A stretch of 64,000 nt of DNA from Agelas oroides (lineage: Eukaryota; Porifera; Demospongiae; Agelasida; Agelasidae), in the NCBI GenBank assembly GCA_949130485.1, contig OX422187.1:4426159-4490158 (forward strand). Reading direction: 5' to 3'. The notes beneath the pieces were generated by a model. That model worked only from the letters and a program-made list of their open reading frames with translations, made no database searches and was not told the origin of the DNA. Made by a program: the position numbers and the translations under genes. Position 1 is the stretch's first letter; every line of letters starts with the position of its first letter. Shown here one piece after another: positions 1 through 11,263 of this stretch.

Positions 1-127
1 GGTGCTACATGACTGTGAATATAACCTATAATCTGCTTACAGTGAAACTGACAAGTAATTTTTTGTGATGCAGCTCATCTTTAGAGAGGTATGCACCATG
101 TGGAAGATGCATTGCACAAGTCAATAG

Positions 128-3100
128 TCAATTGTTAGTGAGTAGGGGTTCACGTAGCTGATTTCTATCAACTATCAAATGAGGTGGAACAGGAGGAATG
201 TTGGTTCTATCTGTGAGATGTTCTGGAACTGTATTTTTCCGTTGACACTGTGATAAAATGTAACGTATGAAAGTTGCCCTGCTGTTTCTCACTTGGTGGT
301 AGGAATGATAGGCAAGTACTATTGTGAATACTACAGTGGTACTTCCGATCATTGTACAAGTCACATACTCTTCTGTGTGGGAATAATCTTGTGATGTTTT
401 CAGAAATTGAGTGGTAGCTGTCAAGAATACAAGATTGAAAATAAAGAAAACCTCTAGTATATGCGCAAAAGCATTTTTGTACACTCTTCCAAAGTTCCAA
501 AAGCCCAGGACTATGACTGCTAAGAGTATTATGATAGCCAGTAAGTTCACTTGAGGATCACCCCCAATGTTGCTTGCGGACACAGTGAACAGTATGATAC
601 GAACAACCAGCATCAGTCCAGTCCAGTAACGAAACCCATCCTTGTATGGACCCTGGTAGGCATCCAGCAGGGGCTTCAATTTATTTATCCACCTTAGTAG
701 TCGTTGTCGAGATCTAGCTTGCAGACAAGGTGCTAGCAACACCAGCAAGGTCAAGGGTACTATGTAAAGCACCATAGCTACCAGTGCAAACAGAAATAGG
801 AAAATGTGGGCTCCTTTGAGGAAAGCAACATTGCCGTCCATTAGCCACACTAAGGAATTCTTGTCAGTCAAAACTATAGGTGAAGCAACCTCTATAATAG
901 CACGCAAGAGCTTTGCATACGAAAGCAGAAAGAGAGTTGCCAGTATTGGAACTGCGTTTGAGCCTGTGAGTTTTGAGATGGTTGAAGAATACCGGCTAGA
1001 AACTATCATGACCCCAACTAGCAGCCAAATGTATATAGGGAATAGGAACTGAAAACAAGCCTTGGTGTAAGCAGTCATGTTCATAAAGAAACAAATCTGT
1101 ACTCCAAGATCAAGGTTTAGCCAGGCAATGAAGACAGACAAGATTTTAGTTACGAACAGTGAACTCGGCTGTGGGAAAAAGATGGCCTGGTTAACTCGGA
1201 CAATGTTGGCATAGAAGATGAGTCCATTGATGGTCCCCTCAGAAACAGTGAGGTTGCACTTCAGCAACAGAAAAACCAGGGCGACTCCAGCCAGCGCAAA
1301 TGGAATGAGGAGAAGGAGGTAAATGTTGGAGCACTGCAGACACTGAGAGGTTCCCAGAGCAAGGCTGAGTCCTGGTTGGCAGGCTCCACAGAGAACACCA
1401 GAACGATTGAATGCACATTGATCATCCTGTCTCCAAAGACTGAGACTGCTATCCTCTGGCTTACAGTAGTCAAGGGGACAATTGCCATGTGTGATTAGGC
1501 TGTTTGAGTAGTTCCCAATCCACATAGCAGCTGGGCGGTGAACTGTAATGGTGTCAATATCACACCAGACTCCTGGTATTGCAGTGAGTTCTTGTGCACA
1601 GTCACACTTCTGCGGATTGCCAGAGGGCTGAAATCCAAAAGGACAAGGTAGAAAGGTCACATTAATGGTGGCTATAGCTAGACTAGATGTCAGTGCTTCA
1701 TCGACAGTTAGATGCAGTTCAACATGATCTGTTATTGTCGTAATTGAATATGTCAGATTCCCACAGGTGCGACCTAATCCCTGAACACTCTGTCGTGCTC
1801 CAAGTTGCCCTTCAAATCCAAATGTTTGTAATTTGCTGTGAACAATGGCAGGTGAAGCTCCTCTGTATTGACCAACGGTTGCTGCAAGAGTGTAGAAATC
1901 TTGTCCTATGAAGACACTCATCTCCTTAGTGGTAATGCACTCCTGCAGTTGTAGAGAGGAGCTTTCATTGCAGAAGCATACCTTGTAGGGTCTTGATGCG
2001 ATATTGGAGGAAGAGGAAAGACCATCAGTTTTAAAAATTCTGGTAAAGTGATCAGCAGTCAGTTGCTCATGTGTAGTTACACCACCGCTGTTGACTAAAA
2101 CAAGATAACAGGATTCTATTAATCCACCATAAATTGAGTCACCAGCAATTTCAGCAGTGTTGTTTTTCATTATAACTACCATAGGTTCTCTAGAATCTTG
2201 TAATTTAAGTTTCTGGAAGAAGCACAAATCCATGTCTATGCACTTTTCATTAGCAGCTATTGCTCCACCATATATTTTTGCAGTGTTGTTAGAGATAAGA
2301 AGCTTACCTGATGTCAAATACAGCAGTGACCGAAGTGAAAAAATATTGCAGTCGAGATGAATGGCACCTCCATAGTAGGCTATGTTGTTGAAAAACTGTA
2401 CCAGGCCATTTACGATTACATTTGATGCATTTACGTAAACACCACTGCCGTTATTGATATCAAACAGGGAATCTTTCAAAATGATCCAGTTCGTGTTGTT
2501 TACATGAAGAACTGCTGTACCATAGTCTATTTGCGGGCTAGTGTTCATAAAAAACTTTACATCGGACACTATAATAGACGTATTTAAAGGTCTGCCACAT
2601 CCACCGCCTTCATTTTGTCGTAAATAGTCATACTCTGTTTCACACCCTGAAATGATCATAGCTGATCCTTGTTCAGCTTCACTTTCAGTGAAGTTACAGG
2701 AGGTAACCTCTATAGCAATGAAAAGGCCTGTAGTAAACAGGTGGGAAATCACTTGTTGGCTTACTGGTAGCATGATATACATAGTTGCTGTCTTCAGGAA
2801 AAAGTATGTGCTCCCTCCACTCTTCTCTGCACTGTTATTGAAGAATGTGGTGTTTGAAACTGTTAATTTAATAGCAATGAAGTAATAGCTAGGAACTTGA
2901 TACCGTGATGAAGGTGATGTGTTCAAAATGGCATAAACACCACCACCATTGTTGGCTATGTTAGATATGAGCTGGCAATTTTTCAGTATGAGTGTATTGT
3001 GAATATCACTTATGCTGTTGTCTTCCAAAATACTTGTGGAATTGAGAAAGATACCACCACCTTCTGCTGCCTCATTATTTGAGAATTTGGACTTTGAAAT

Positions 3101-4180
3101 TTGCACTAGAATTTTTGCTGCTTGTTGCGAATATTCAGTGTGTATGTATATTCCTCCTCCTCTCAAGTATGCTTTTCCACTGTGAAAACTGCAGTTGATG
3201 ACAGCAATGGTGTATCTACAAATGGTAGGCGGTCTATATGGTTGTCCAAATAGTTCATAAGCTAGAACTAAGTTGGCACCAACGGTTGCTGTATTGTTGT
3301 AAAAAGTACAGTTGGAGATGGTAACACTAATGTTGTAAATATTGTAGTCTATCTGGTGGGCAATAATCCCCAGACCACTTCCACCACCAAACGTAGTGTG
3401 CATTTGGTCAGAGCCTACATTCTTGTACCATTCACTTCTGTCAGTTCCATGAGCAAACTCTGAATGCGAAATCTCAAGTACACTGTGCCCACCATAATTA
3501 TAATATTTCCGTGAATCTAAAAACATAAACAGTGCATTTCCTCCCAACATACTTGTTTTACTTCTTCTCCCATGTCTTTGATTGTTAACTTCACTTTCAT
3601 CAGCAGGTGGTCTCCATTGGTTGTGGTAGAACCTACAGCCTGTAACTCTAGACTGCCCAACAACATTAAACCCATAGATTCCATACCCAAAACTCTCCCG
3701 TATGTGAAGGTTTTGGAGCAATAAGGAATGAATATTTACCAATCTGAGTGCTGCCTGTATCCCTCCATTTGAGCTACCACTTCTTTCCAAGCCACAGCCC
3801 ACAAACTCTAAGTTTGATATACTCAAGTTCAAAATATTTACGAAGCTAAATCTCAATTTTCCCTCACAAACAACAGATGCCTGCTGTTTTGCTGTCAGTG
3901 TGAGGTTTATGACGTTATGTATCACAACTGAAGTGGCCTTGTTACTTTGAACTGTGTGATTACCTGGAAGAAAGTAAAATGTCCTGTGCGAAGTGAAGTA
4001 GAAGTTGATGTTCTGGATATAGTCTGAAAGTGTCCAGCATGGTTGCTTATTTCCACAGTCCTCAGAGAGTGTTGGCTTGATGAAAAACTCCCCAGGTCTC
4101 CCTGAAACTTGCAGCTCACTGGATAGCAGCAAGAGAAATCCTAAAAAAACACTGCAGAAAAGTGGTCCAGGTGTACACAT
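128..4180 (-). CDS. Beta-helix ectodomain / multi-pass membrane protein, paralogue 1 (intronless)
   Basis: One uninterrupted 1350-aa frame from an ATG at 4180. Residues 1-27 are a hydrophobic signal peptide, followed by a conserved-looking block with CGNKQPCWTLSDYIQ. About residues 80-750 are short repeats rich in N/G/I/V with many N-x-S/T sites and recurring GGG-I/V-Y/F-L turns, typical of a right-handed parallel beta-helix (pectin-lyase fold). About 843-948 is a Cys-rich block (CPFGFQ, CDCAQEL, LCGACQPG). From about 950 to 1300 there are nine to ten hydrophobic segments (one ends in LLSYAKLLRAI, another begins FRYWTGLMLVVR), then a polar cytoplasmic tail. I do not recognise a named orthologue. 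The architecture resembles a large uncharacterised sponge/cnidarian membrane family with a TRP-like membrane part. A cell-surface receptor or channel is an inference; no ligand or activity can be read from the sequence. Confidence 0.88.
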   Translation of the reverse strand: MCTPGPLFCSVFLGFLLLLSSELQVSGRPGEFFIKPTLSEDCGNKQPCWTLSDYIQNINFYFTSHRTFYFLPGNHTVQSNKATSVVIHNVINLTLTAKQQASVVCEGKLRFSFVNILNLSISNLEFVGCGLERSGSSNGGIQAALRLVNIHSLLLQNLHIRESFGYGIYGFNVVGQSRVTGCRFYHNQWRPPADESEVNNQRHGRRSKTSMLGGNALFMFLDSRKYYNYGGHSVLEISHSEFAHGTDRSEWYKNVGSDQMHTTFGGGSGLGIIAHQIDYNIYNISVTISNCTFYNNTATVGANLVLAYELFGQPYRPPTICRYTIAVINCSFHSGKAYLRGGGIYIHTEYSQQAAKILVQISKSKFSNNEAAEGGGIFLNSTSILEDNSISDIHNTLILKNCQLISNIANNGGGVYAILNTSPSSRYQVPSYYFIAIKLTVSNTTFFNNSAEKSGGSTYFFLKTATMYIMLPVSQQVISHLFTTGLFIAIEVTSCNFTESEAEQGSAMIISGCETEYDYLRQNEGGGCGRPLNTSIIVSDVKFFMNTSPQIDYGTAVLHVNNTNWIILKDSLFDINNGSGVYVNASNVIVNGLVQFFNNIAYYGGAIHLDCNIFSLRSLLYLTSGKLLISNNTAKIYGGAIAANEKCIDMDLCFFQKLKLQDSREPMVVIMKNNTAEIAGDSIYGGLIESCYLVLVNSGGVTTHEQLTADHFTRIFKTDGLSSSSNIASRPYKVCFCNESSSLQLQECITTKEMSVFIGQDFYTLAATVGQYRGASPAIVHSKLQTFGFEGQLGARQSVQGLGRTCGNLTYSITTITDHVELHLTVDEALTSSLAIATINVTFLPCPFGFQPSGNPQKCDCAQELTAIPGVWCDIDTITVHRPAAMWIGNYSNSLITHGNCPLDYCKPEDSSLSLWRQDDQCAFNRSGVLCGACQPGLSLALGTSQCLQCSNIYLLLLIPFALAGVALVFLLLKCNLTVSEGTINGLIFYANIVRVNQAIFFPQPSSLFVTKILSVFIAWLNLDLGVQICFFMNMTAYTKACFQFLFPIYIWLLVGVMIVSSRYSSTISKLTGSNAVPILATLFLLSYAKLLRAIIEVASPIVLTDKNSLVWLMDGNVAFLKGAHIFLFLFALVAMVLYIVPLTLLVLLAPCLQARSRQRLLRWINKLKPLLDAYQGPYKDGFRYWTGLMLVVRIILFTVSASNIGGDPQVNLLAIIILLAVIVLGFWNFGRVYKNAFAHILEVFFIFNLVFLTATTQFLKTSQDYSHTEEYVTCTMIGSTTVVFTIVLAYHSYHQVRNSRATFIRYILSQCQRKNTVPEHLTDRTNIPPVPPHLIVDRNQLREPLLTNN

Positions 4181-4777
4181 GACTGCTTGTCATGCTCTTT
4201 TTGGTTACTTGTAAATAATGAAATTGTGTAATTACCCCTTGGGACTGACTTTTGTTGTAGTACAAATTATCCAAATGCAGAGTTATGTTTAGAAAACAAA
4301 ATCCAAAATGAGATTTTCCCAAAGCACTATAGTTTTGTTAGTCTGACACACACAGCACCCACTTTCATTCAGAAAGCAAAAGCTTTGGCAAAGCATACAC
4401 TTGTAATAAACAGTCTTTGGCCTGTTGGTAGATTCACTTTAAAGTTGCTTTTTGGGTGCCATGCAAGTTCTGTCTATCAATGAGTTACTGCATAAATAGC
4501 TATGCTTCTTGCAACTGCACTGTTAGATTAAGCATAATCTGCAAAACTTTTTAATATGTTGATGCATACAATTATTCACTATGAAGAACAATGTGTAATC
4601 AGCACAAATTGCAGAAACTATACATATATAGTGATGGTGTAATAATAAAAATTAATTTCATTGCAGCTAAAGATAAAACAAACATAAAGGTGTTACGTAC
4701 AACAAAAGTGCACCATAATTGTAGCACAGAAAAAGTATTATGGCAACATTGACAAGTGTATTTATAGTTAGTTGTCA
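4181..4777. other. Intergenic spacer between the tandem paralogues
   Basis: About 600 bp between the start of paralogue 1 and the stop of paralogue 2. It is AT-rich and I see no conserved coding frame, RNA gene or clear promoter motif. It should hold the promoter of paralogue 1 and the 3' UTR of paralogue 2. Confidence 0.6.
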
Positions 4778-7700
4778 CTAAGATTCAGTTAATTGACATA
4801 GCTCAACCACGGTTACTGTCGGCTGTGGGGACACATGAATAACATCTTCATTGGGATCATGTCTGTTTGGGGGTGTTTTTGGAATTTTTCTTTGCCTACA
4901 ACAAAGTGTGATAATGTACTGCACAAAAACCACTCTGCTGTTTCTGATTTGATGATAAGAGTGGTATGTTATTATTCCCCAGAAAACTATAAAGGCACTT
5001 CCAACCATTGTACAAGTTACGTATTCCAATTTCTGAGATGATGCTTTGGAGGTTTTCAGGAACTGTGTGCAAGCCGCAAAGACTATAAGATTTAGAATGA
5101 AAAATATTTCTAACATATGCACAAAGATTGTTTTGTATACTCGTCCAAAATTCCAGAAGCATATGACTATGGCATAAAGCATTGTTATGATGGCAAGTAA
5201 GTTCATTCTCATGTCATAGACTACGTTGCTTGCAAACACAGTGAACAGTATGATACGAACAACCAGCATCAGTCCAGTCCAGTAACGAAACCCATCCTTG
5301 TATGGACCCTGGTAGGCATCCAGCAGGGGCTTCAATTTATTTATCCACCTTAGTAGTCGTTGTCGAGATCTAGCTTGCAGACAAGGTGCTAGCAACACCA
5401 GCAAGGTCAAGGGTACTATGTAAAGCACCATAGCTACCAGTGCAAACAGAAATAGGAAAATGTGGGCTCCTTTGAGGAAAGCAACATTGCCGTCCATTAG
5501 CCACACTAAGGAATTCTTGTCAGTCAAAACTATAGGTGAAGCAGCCTCTATAATAGCACGCAAGAGCTTTGCATATGAAAGCAGAAAGAGAGTTGCCAGT
5601 ACTGGAACTGCATTTGAGCCTGTGAGTTTTGAGATGGTTGAAGAATACTGGCTGGAAACTATCATGATCCCAACTAGCAGCCAAATGTATATAGGGAATA
5701 GGAACTGGAAACAAGCCTTGGTGTAAGCAGTCATGTTCATAAAGAAACAAATCTGTACTCCAAGATCAAGGTTTAGCCAGGCAATGAAGACAGACAAGAT
5801 TTTAGTTACGAACAGTGAACTCGGCTGTGGGAAAAAGATGGCCTGATTAACTCGGACAATGTTGGCATAGAAGATGAGTCCATTGATGGTCCCCTCAGAA
5901 ACAGTGAGGTTGCACTTCAGCAACAGAAAAACCAGAGTTACTCCAGCCAGTGCAAATGGAATGAGGAGGAGGAGGTAAATGTTGGAGCACTGCAGACACT
6001 GAGAGGTTCCCAGAGCAAGGCTGAGTCCTGGTTGGCAGGCTCCACACAGGACACCAGAGCGATTGAACACACACTGATCATCCTGATTCCAGAGGCTGAG
6101 ATTGCTATCCTCTGGCTTACAGTAGTCAAAGGGACAGTTGCTGTGAGAAATATGACTATTTGAATTGTTCCCAATCCACATAGCAGCTGGGCGATGAACT
6201 GTAATGGTGTCAATATCACACCAGACTCCTGGTATTCCAGTGAGTTCTTGTGCACAGTCACACTTCTGAGGAATGCCAGAAGGCTGAAATCCAAAAGGAC
6301 ATGGTAGAAAGGTCACATTAATGGTGCCTATAGCTAGACTAGATGTCAGTGCACCCTCAACAGTTAGATGCAGTTCAACATAGTCTGCTGTGGCTCTAAT
6401 TGAATATGTCAGATTTTCACAGGCGCGGCCTAATCCCTGAACACCTTGTTGTGCTCCAAGTTGCCCTTCAAATCCAAATGTTTGTAACTTGCTGCGAACA
6501 ATGGCAGGTGAAGCTCCTCTGTATTGGCCTACAGTTGCTGCAAGAATATTGAATTCTTGTCCCTTAAAGACACTCATCTCCTTAGTGGTAATGCACTCCT
6601 GCAGCTGTAGAGAAGAGCTTTCATTGCAGAAGCATACCTTGTAGGCTCTTGATGCGATATTGGAGGAAGAGGGAAGACCATCAGTTTTAAAAATTCTGGC
6701 AAAGTAATCAGCAGTCAGTTGCTCGCGTATAGACAGTTCACTTTTGCTATTCATTAATAAAAAGTGGCAGGATTCTATCAATCCACCATAAATTGAGTCA
6801 CCAGCAACTTCAGCAGTGTTGTTTTTCATTATAACGACCATAGATTGCCTAGATGTGGGTAGTAGCTCCTGGAAAAAGCACAAATCCATGTCTATGCACT
6901 GTTCATTAGCAGCTATAGCTCCACCATATATTTTCACAGTGTTGTTAGTGATAAGAAGTTTACCTGATGTCAAATACAGTAGTGACTGTTTTGAAAATAC
7001 ATTGCAGTCAAGATGAATGGCACCTCCATAGTAGGCTTTGTTGTTGAAAAACTGTACCAGGCCTCTTAAAATTACATTTGATGCATTTACGTAAACTCCA
7101 CTGCCATTATTGGTATCAAACAGGGAATCTTCCAAGATGATCCAGTTCGTGTTGTTTACATGAAGAACTGCTGTACCATAGTCTATTTGCGGGCTAGTGT
7201 TATTGAGGAAGTTTACATGTGACAACTGTATAGATGTATTTAATGGTTTGCTACATTCATATTTTTCTAATATAAAATGGTACTCATTTTCACATCCTGA
7301 AATGATTAAAGCTGATCCTAGTGCTGCTTCGCTTTCAGTGATGTTACAGTTGTTCACTTCTATACTAATGAGGTTGTGAGTAACCAGGGAAATGCTGGTA
7401 ACAGTTTTGACCTGAGGCTGAAATGTTAAAATATTTGCTCTCTCGACATATAAGTGTAAACTCCCTCCACTCTCTATCGCACTGTTTTGAATAAATTTGG
7501 TGTTTGAAATTATTACTTTTATAGTACCATCGTTTCTGGAAGGACCATAATGTGTTTTAAGTGATTTAACTGCTGCATAAATACCACCACCATTGGAGGC
7601 TGAATTTTGTTTGAACAAACAGTTCATCAGTATGACTGAATGATCATTACGACCTCTTGAGCCTGGGCTGTGTTTGGAGTCAAGGAACAAACCACCACCT

Positions 7701-8803
7701 TGTTTTCCAAAATTGCTCTCAAAAAAGCAGTATATGATTTGCACTTTAATTTTAGTTGCTTCTTTAGAAGAGTGGGTGTGTATGTACATTCCTCCTCCTT
7801 TTAAGTATGCTTTACCATTGTGAAATTTGCAGTGGATGATATCCAACCGTACGTTAGCTTGGTATGGTATTGATGTTCCCCAATCGAGAAACAAGTTGGC
7901 TCCAATGAATGCAGTATTGTTAAAGAAGGTACAATCACTGATTACAATTTTCATGTTCCTGTAGGATTCTAGATAAAACCTCACATCCCTGTAGGGTTCT
8001 TGATAAAAAATTCCCAATCCACTCCCACCTCCTATGTGACCATAGCCCATATTCTTGTACCATTCACTTGTATGAATCCCATAAGCAAAGTCTGAATGTG
8101 AAATTACAAGAGCTACATTCTTTGTAAAAATTTGTAGTTTTTCGTCAAAGATGAACAATGCATTTCCACCCAGCATTTTGTTTGTTTTACTTCTTCTGGC
8201 ATGCCTTTGATGATTAACCTCACTTTCATCAGCAGGTGGTCTCCATTGGTTGTGGTAGAACCTACAGCCCGTAACTTTAGACTGCCCAAGCACATTGAAC
8301 CCAAAGACTCCATACCCAAAACTGTCCCGTATGTGAAGGTTTCTGAGTAACACAGTACTTATGTTATCCAATTTGATTGCTGCCTGGACTTCATTGATGT
8401 CATCTTTTTCTAAGCCACAGCCCACAAACTCAAGGTTTGATATTTTCAAGTTACTGATATTTATGAAGCTGAAGCTTAAATTTCCCTCACAAACAACAGA
8501 TGCCTGCTGTTTTGCTGTCAGTGTGAGGTTTATGACGTTATGTATCACAACTGAAGTGGCCTTGTTACTTTGAACTGTGTGATTACCTGGAAGAAAGTAA
8601 AATGTCCTGTGCGAAGTGAAGTAGAAGTTGATGTTCTGGATATAGTCTGAAAGTGTCCAGCATGGTTGCTTATTTCCACAGTCCTCAGAGAGTGTTGGCT
8701 TGATGAAGAACTCCCCAGGTCTCCCTGAAACTTGTAGCTGACTGGATAGCAGCAAGAAAACTCCCAGAAGAACACTGCAGAAACGTGGCCCAGGTGTACA
8801 CAT
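4778..8803 (-). CDS. Beta-helix ectodomain / multi-pass membrane protein, paralogue 2 (intronless)
   Basis: Tandem copy of the preceding gene, same strand, also without introns. The frame opens at an ATG at 8848, but the ATG at 8803 (MCTPGPRFCSVLLG) aligns with the paralogue start and places the signal peptide at the terminus, so I prefer it (about 1341 aa). The order is the same: signal peptide, GNKQPCWTLSDYIQ block, beta-helix-like repeats with many N-glycosylation sites, Cys-rich juxtamembrane block, nine to ten membrane segments, short tail. Identity to the neighbour is uneven. The first ~100 codons and most of the membrane region are nearly identical at the DNA level, including silent sites. 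The central beta-helix and the last ~130 residues are clearly diverged. This suggests recent duplication with gene conversion. Function is unknown; surface recognition or channel roles are only inference. Confidence 0.87.
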   Translation of the reverse strand: MCTPGPRFCSVLLGVFLLLSSQLQVSGRPGEFFIKPTLSEDCGNKQPCWTLSDYIQNINFYFTSHRTFYFLPGNHTVQSNKATSVVIHNVINLTLTAKQQASVVCEGNLSFSFINISNLKISNLEFVGCGLEKDDINEVQAAIKLDNISTVLLRNLHIRDSFGYGVFGFNVLGQSKVTGCRFYHNQWRPPADESEVNHQRHARRSKTNKMLGGNALFIFDEKLQIFTKNVALVISHSDFAYGIHTSEWYKNMGYGHIGGGSGLGIFYQEPYRDVRFYLESYRNMKIVISDCTFFNNTAFIGANLFLDWGTSIPYQANVRLDIIHCKFHNGKAYLKGGGMYIHTHSSKEATKIKVQIIYCFFESNFGKQGGGLFLDSKHSPGSRGRNDHSVILMNCLFKQNSASNGGGIYAAVKSLKTHYGPSRNDGTIKVIISNTKFIQNSAIESGGSLHLYVERANILTFQPQVKTVTSISLVTHNLISIEVNNCNITESEAALGSALIISGCENEYHFILEKYECSKPLNTSIQLSHVNFLNNTSPQIDYGTAVLHVNNTNWIILEDSLFDTNNGSGVYVNASNVILRGLVQFFNNKAYYGGAIHLDCNVFSKQSLLYLTSGKLLITNNTVKIYGGAIAANEQCIDMDLCFFQELLPTSRQSMVVIMKNNTAEVAGDSIYGGLIESCHFLLMNSKSELSIREQLTADYFARIFKTDGLPSSSNIASRAYKVCFCNESSSLQLQECITTKEMSVFKGQEFNILAATVGQYRGASPAIVRSKLQTFGFEGQLGAQQGVQGLGRACENLTYSIRATADYVELHLTVEGALTSSLAIGTINVTFLPCPFGFQPSGIPQKCDCAQELTGIPGVWCDIDTITVHRPAAMWIGNNSNSHISHSNCPFDYCKPEDSNLSLWNQDDQCVFNRSGVLCGACQPGLSLALGTSQCLQCSNIYLLLLIPFALAGVTLVFLLLKCNLTVSEGTINGLIFYANIVRVNQAIFFPQPSSLFVTKILSVFIAWLNLDLGVQICFFMNMTAYTKACFQFLFPIYIWLLVGIMIVSSQYSSTISKLTGSNAVPVLATLFLLSYAKLLRAIIEAASPIVLTDKNSLVWLMDGNVAFLKGAHIFLFLFALVAMVLYIVPLTLLVLLAPCLQARSRQRLLRWINKLKPLLDAYQGPYKDGFRYWTGLMLVVRIILFTVFASNVVYDMRMNLLAIITMLYAIVICFWNFGRVYKTIFVHMLEIFFILNLIVFAACTQFLKTSKASSQKLEYVTCTMVGSAFIVFWGIITYHSYHQIRNSRVVFVQYIITLCCRQRKIPKTPPNRHDPNEDVIHVSPQPTVTVVELCQLTES

Positions 8804-10627
8804 GGTTGATATGAAGTTTCTACAGCCTTTCGTGAAGTTTGTGGTCATGCTATAGCTATTATCTTCAGCTACAGGTTCAGCTTGTTACTGATAACAGAAG
8901 TGTGCATGGATAGAAATAATACTATAACCTATAACAAACTATAGTAATCTCTAATTAGCAATCCGACAACAATATATTTTCCCAAAGTAGCAAATGTTAA
9001 ACAACTTATGTCTCGTTAACATGCATCATCCTAACAGCATAAACAGTATGGCAGCTGCATGGCTGAACAACAGCAAATAAATGCATGGTAAATGGTTACA
9101 TAGCTGGGCTGCTCATAAGCAGGTACTGTGGGCAGTCTAGATCGTATGCTTTCTAATTTTGCATCAAAATGCAAAATCTCAAAATAAAAATTTTTTTGGT
9201 GGATGTTAAAAGAAGCTTGTGTGACAGTTGCAAAACTGAATTTTTTTTGTGTACTTTCTAGACCTTCACACACACCACAAAGTATGGCAGCATGCACTAA
9301 TGATCACTGACACATCTACAGTTCAACTATATGTTTAATGGGTGGCTTGTATATACACTGTGACGGTTGTACACTGTGCCGGTTGCCAGATGTATCGGAC
9401 TGGCAGCAGCGGAGACACTTGGCAGGAACTCGCGCTACTGTACCTATGTCTGCTGAGCATGCGCGGCCAGCTCACCCCGTGCTAGACGCCCCCCCGATTA
9501 ACTCATGTTAAAATGAGTCTCTAGAGAATGACACGAAAATAGACTTTACATTCAAAGTGCTTGTTAAATCTAACAGTAAAGTGTATTCTGGCTGTTGCTC
9601 TCTTTAACAAATATCTATGTAGGCATGTTTTGCTTTAACAATGAGTGTCTGTAGACCATGTCTTCGACGAGCTGTTGCCTGAAAAGTTTCCATTTTTGCT
9701 GCTGCTGGAACAACGCAGAAAGATGCTTTCCATCAGGATAGACACTGGAACTCTGTGAATTGAAGATAAGCATATGCACCTAATATCATTAACTTAATAG
9801 AAACTAACATGAGTCAAAATTTATGCTTTACATATTGATTTGTCTCTCAAGACTGGTTGTTTGGATCTGCATGTCTTTTTGTAAAGTGCTGATGTATTTT
9901 AACGTTTACATCCAGCTAGTGATATATATATATGAACACCTCATTTCTGATCCACTGAAGCACTTGGGTTGGTCCCTCTCTCTGAAGAAACTGCTTTGAA
10001 ATCATGATGCACTCTGCTCCTTTGCTGACCTGCATGTGAGTATATGTAACAGATGTAGCAATGGTTTAGTATGTCTATGTTGTAGTAAGCCAGTGCAGTG
10101 GCATTGTTTTAAATGAACTTGCAACCAGACTACAGGTGCGAGTGCAAACAAAAATCTTACACAAAATTATTGCAGTAGCAACTATGTCTATACTTGACGA
10201 AAATGGGCACTTTACGACTATTCATGCCTTCAGACATCTAGGTTGTCACAATTATATGGATAACTTTTACCAGGCCTTTAGCACTAGGATTAAATGCAAG
10301 GCTCAGATATGATCAAGGCTAATAAAGGTAACTATTGGTGTATAAGGATCAGGAAACAAGGTTAACTTGAGACACACGACAGTTATATGCAAGAACCATA
10401 TAATTGGCCTGCTCTAGCATGATGCATGGCATTCATTTGTTTCTTAACTTACGCACCAAACTCAGTCCCCTGCCTGACACCTCAAACAGTGTATTCAGAC
10501 CCTAAATTTCATAGAGAACAATAGCTATTAAAATATGTTTATAATTATCCTTTTCGACTCAGTAAGCTGATTACTATACTCACGCATTGTTAAGCACACA
10601 TGCTTATATCTCCACAGGAAGGAAGTG

Positions 10628-10863
10628 AGTGCCTAACAGTGAAATGTGCCTAACAGTGAAATGTGCCTGACAGTGAAATGTGCCTGACAGTAAAATGTGC
10701 CTGACAGTAAAATGTGCCTAACAGTAAAATGTGCCTAACAGTGAAATGTGCCTAACAGTGAAATGTGCCTGACAGTGAAATGTGCCTAACAGTGAAATGT
10801 GCCTAACAGTGAAATGTGCCTGACAGTGAAATGTGCCTAACAGTGAAATGTGCCTAACAGTGA
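10628..10863. repeat. 17-bp minisatellite
   Basis: About 14 head-to-tail copies of GTGCCTAACAGTGAAAT, with A/G alternation giving CCTAACAG or CCTGACAG and GTGAAAT or GTAAAAT variants. No open frame of note crosses it. Confidence 0.93.
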
Positions 10864-11052
10864 GGTGCATTTTGTGTGTGCTTCATTTAGAGTTGTGCTG
10901 TGACCACATGCAAACCAGTGCTTAATAGCAGATATGTGCTTACAAGCGAAATGCACTTAACTAAGTGCATGAGTACTGTACTTTTTACCATGGAAATCAA
11001 TGTGTGCTTCCTAGCATGGCATGTTGATTTAGAGATCAGCCACATCTAAATG

Positions 11053-11263
11053 TCATGTTACCGTGTATTACGTACACGATACGATGTTTAGACCTTGGAC
11101 ACTTCACGGTAGTTGGCAAAATTTTTATTTGCAACGTTTCAATTATACTCTGATAATCTTCTTCAGGCAACTGATAATCTACCGTGAAGAAGATTATCAG
11201 AGTATAATCGAAACATTGCAAATAAGCCAACTACCGTGAAGTGTCCAAGATCTAAACATCGTA
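11053..11263. mobile_element. Palindromic insertion flanked by a 13-bp direct repeat
   Basis: An imperfect palindrome: the arm starting ACGATGTTTAGACCTTGGAC (11081) is matched in inverse by the arm ending at 11262. The centre has CTTCTTCAGG and AATCGAAACATTGC motifs. The 13-mer CCACATCTAAATG occurs immediately on both sides (11040-11052 and 11264-11276), as expected of a target-site duplication. No transposase frame is present, so it is a non-autonomous element. Confidence 0.75.

Noticed and set aside
804..1052. Plus-strand small frames across the receptor genes (also 2157, 2652, 5460, 6816 and others)
   Set aside because: Antisense shadows of the two large coding regions; no independent support.
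8804..8848. Upstream ATG of receptor paralogue 2 (15 extra residues)
   Set aside because: It would put a polar stretch before the signal peptide, and the paralogue starts at the equivalent of 8803.
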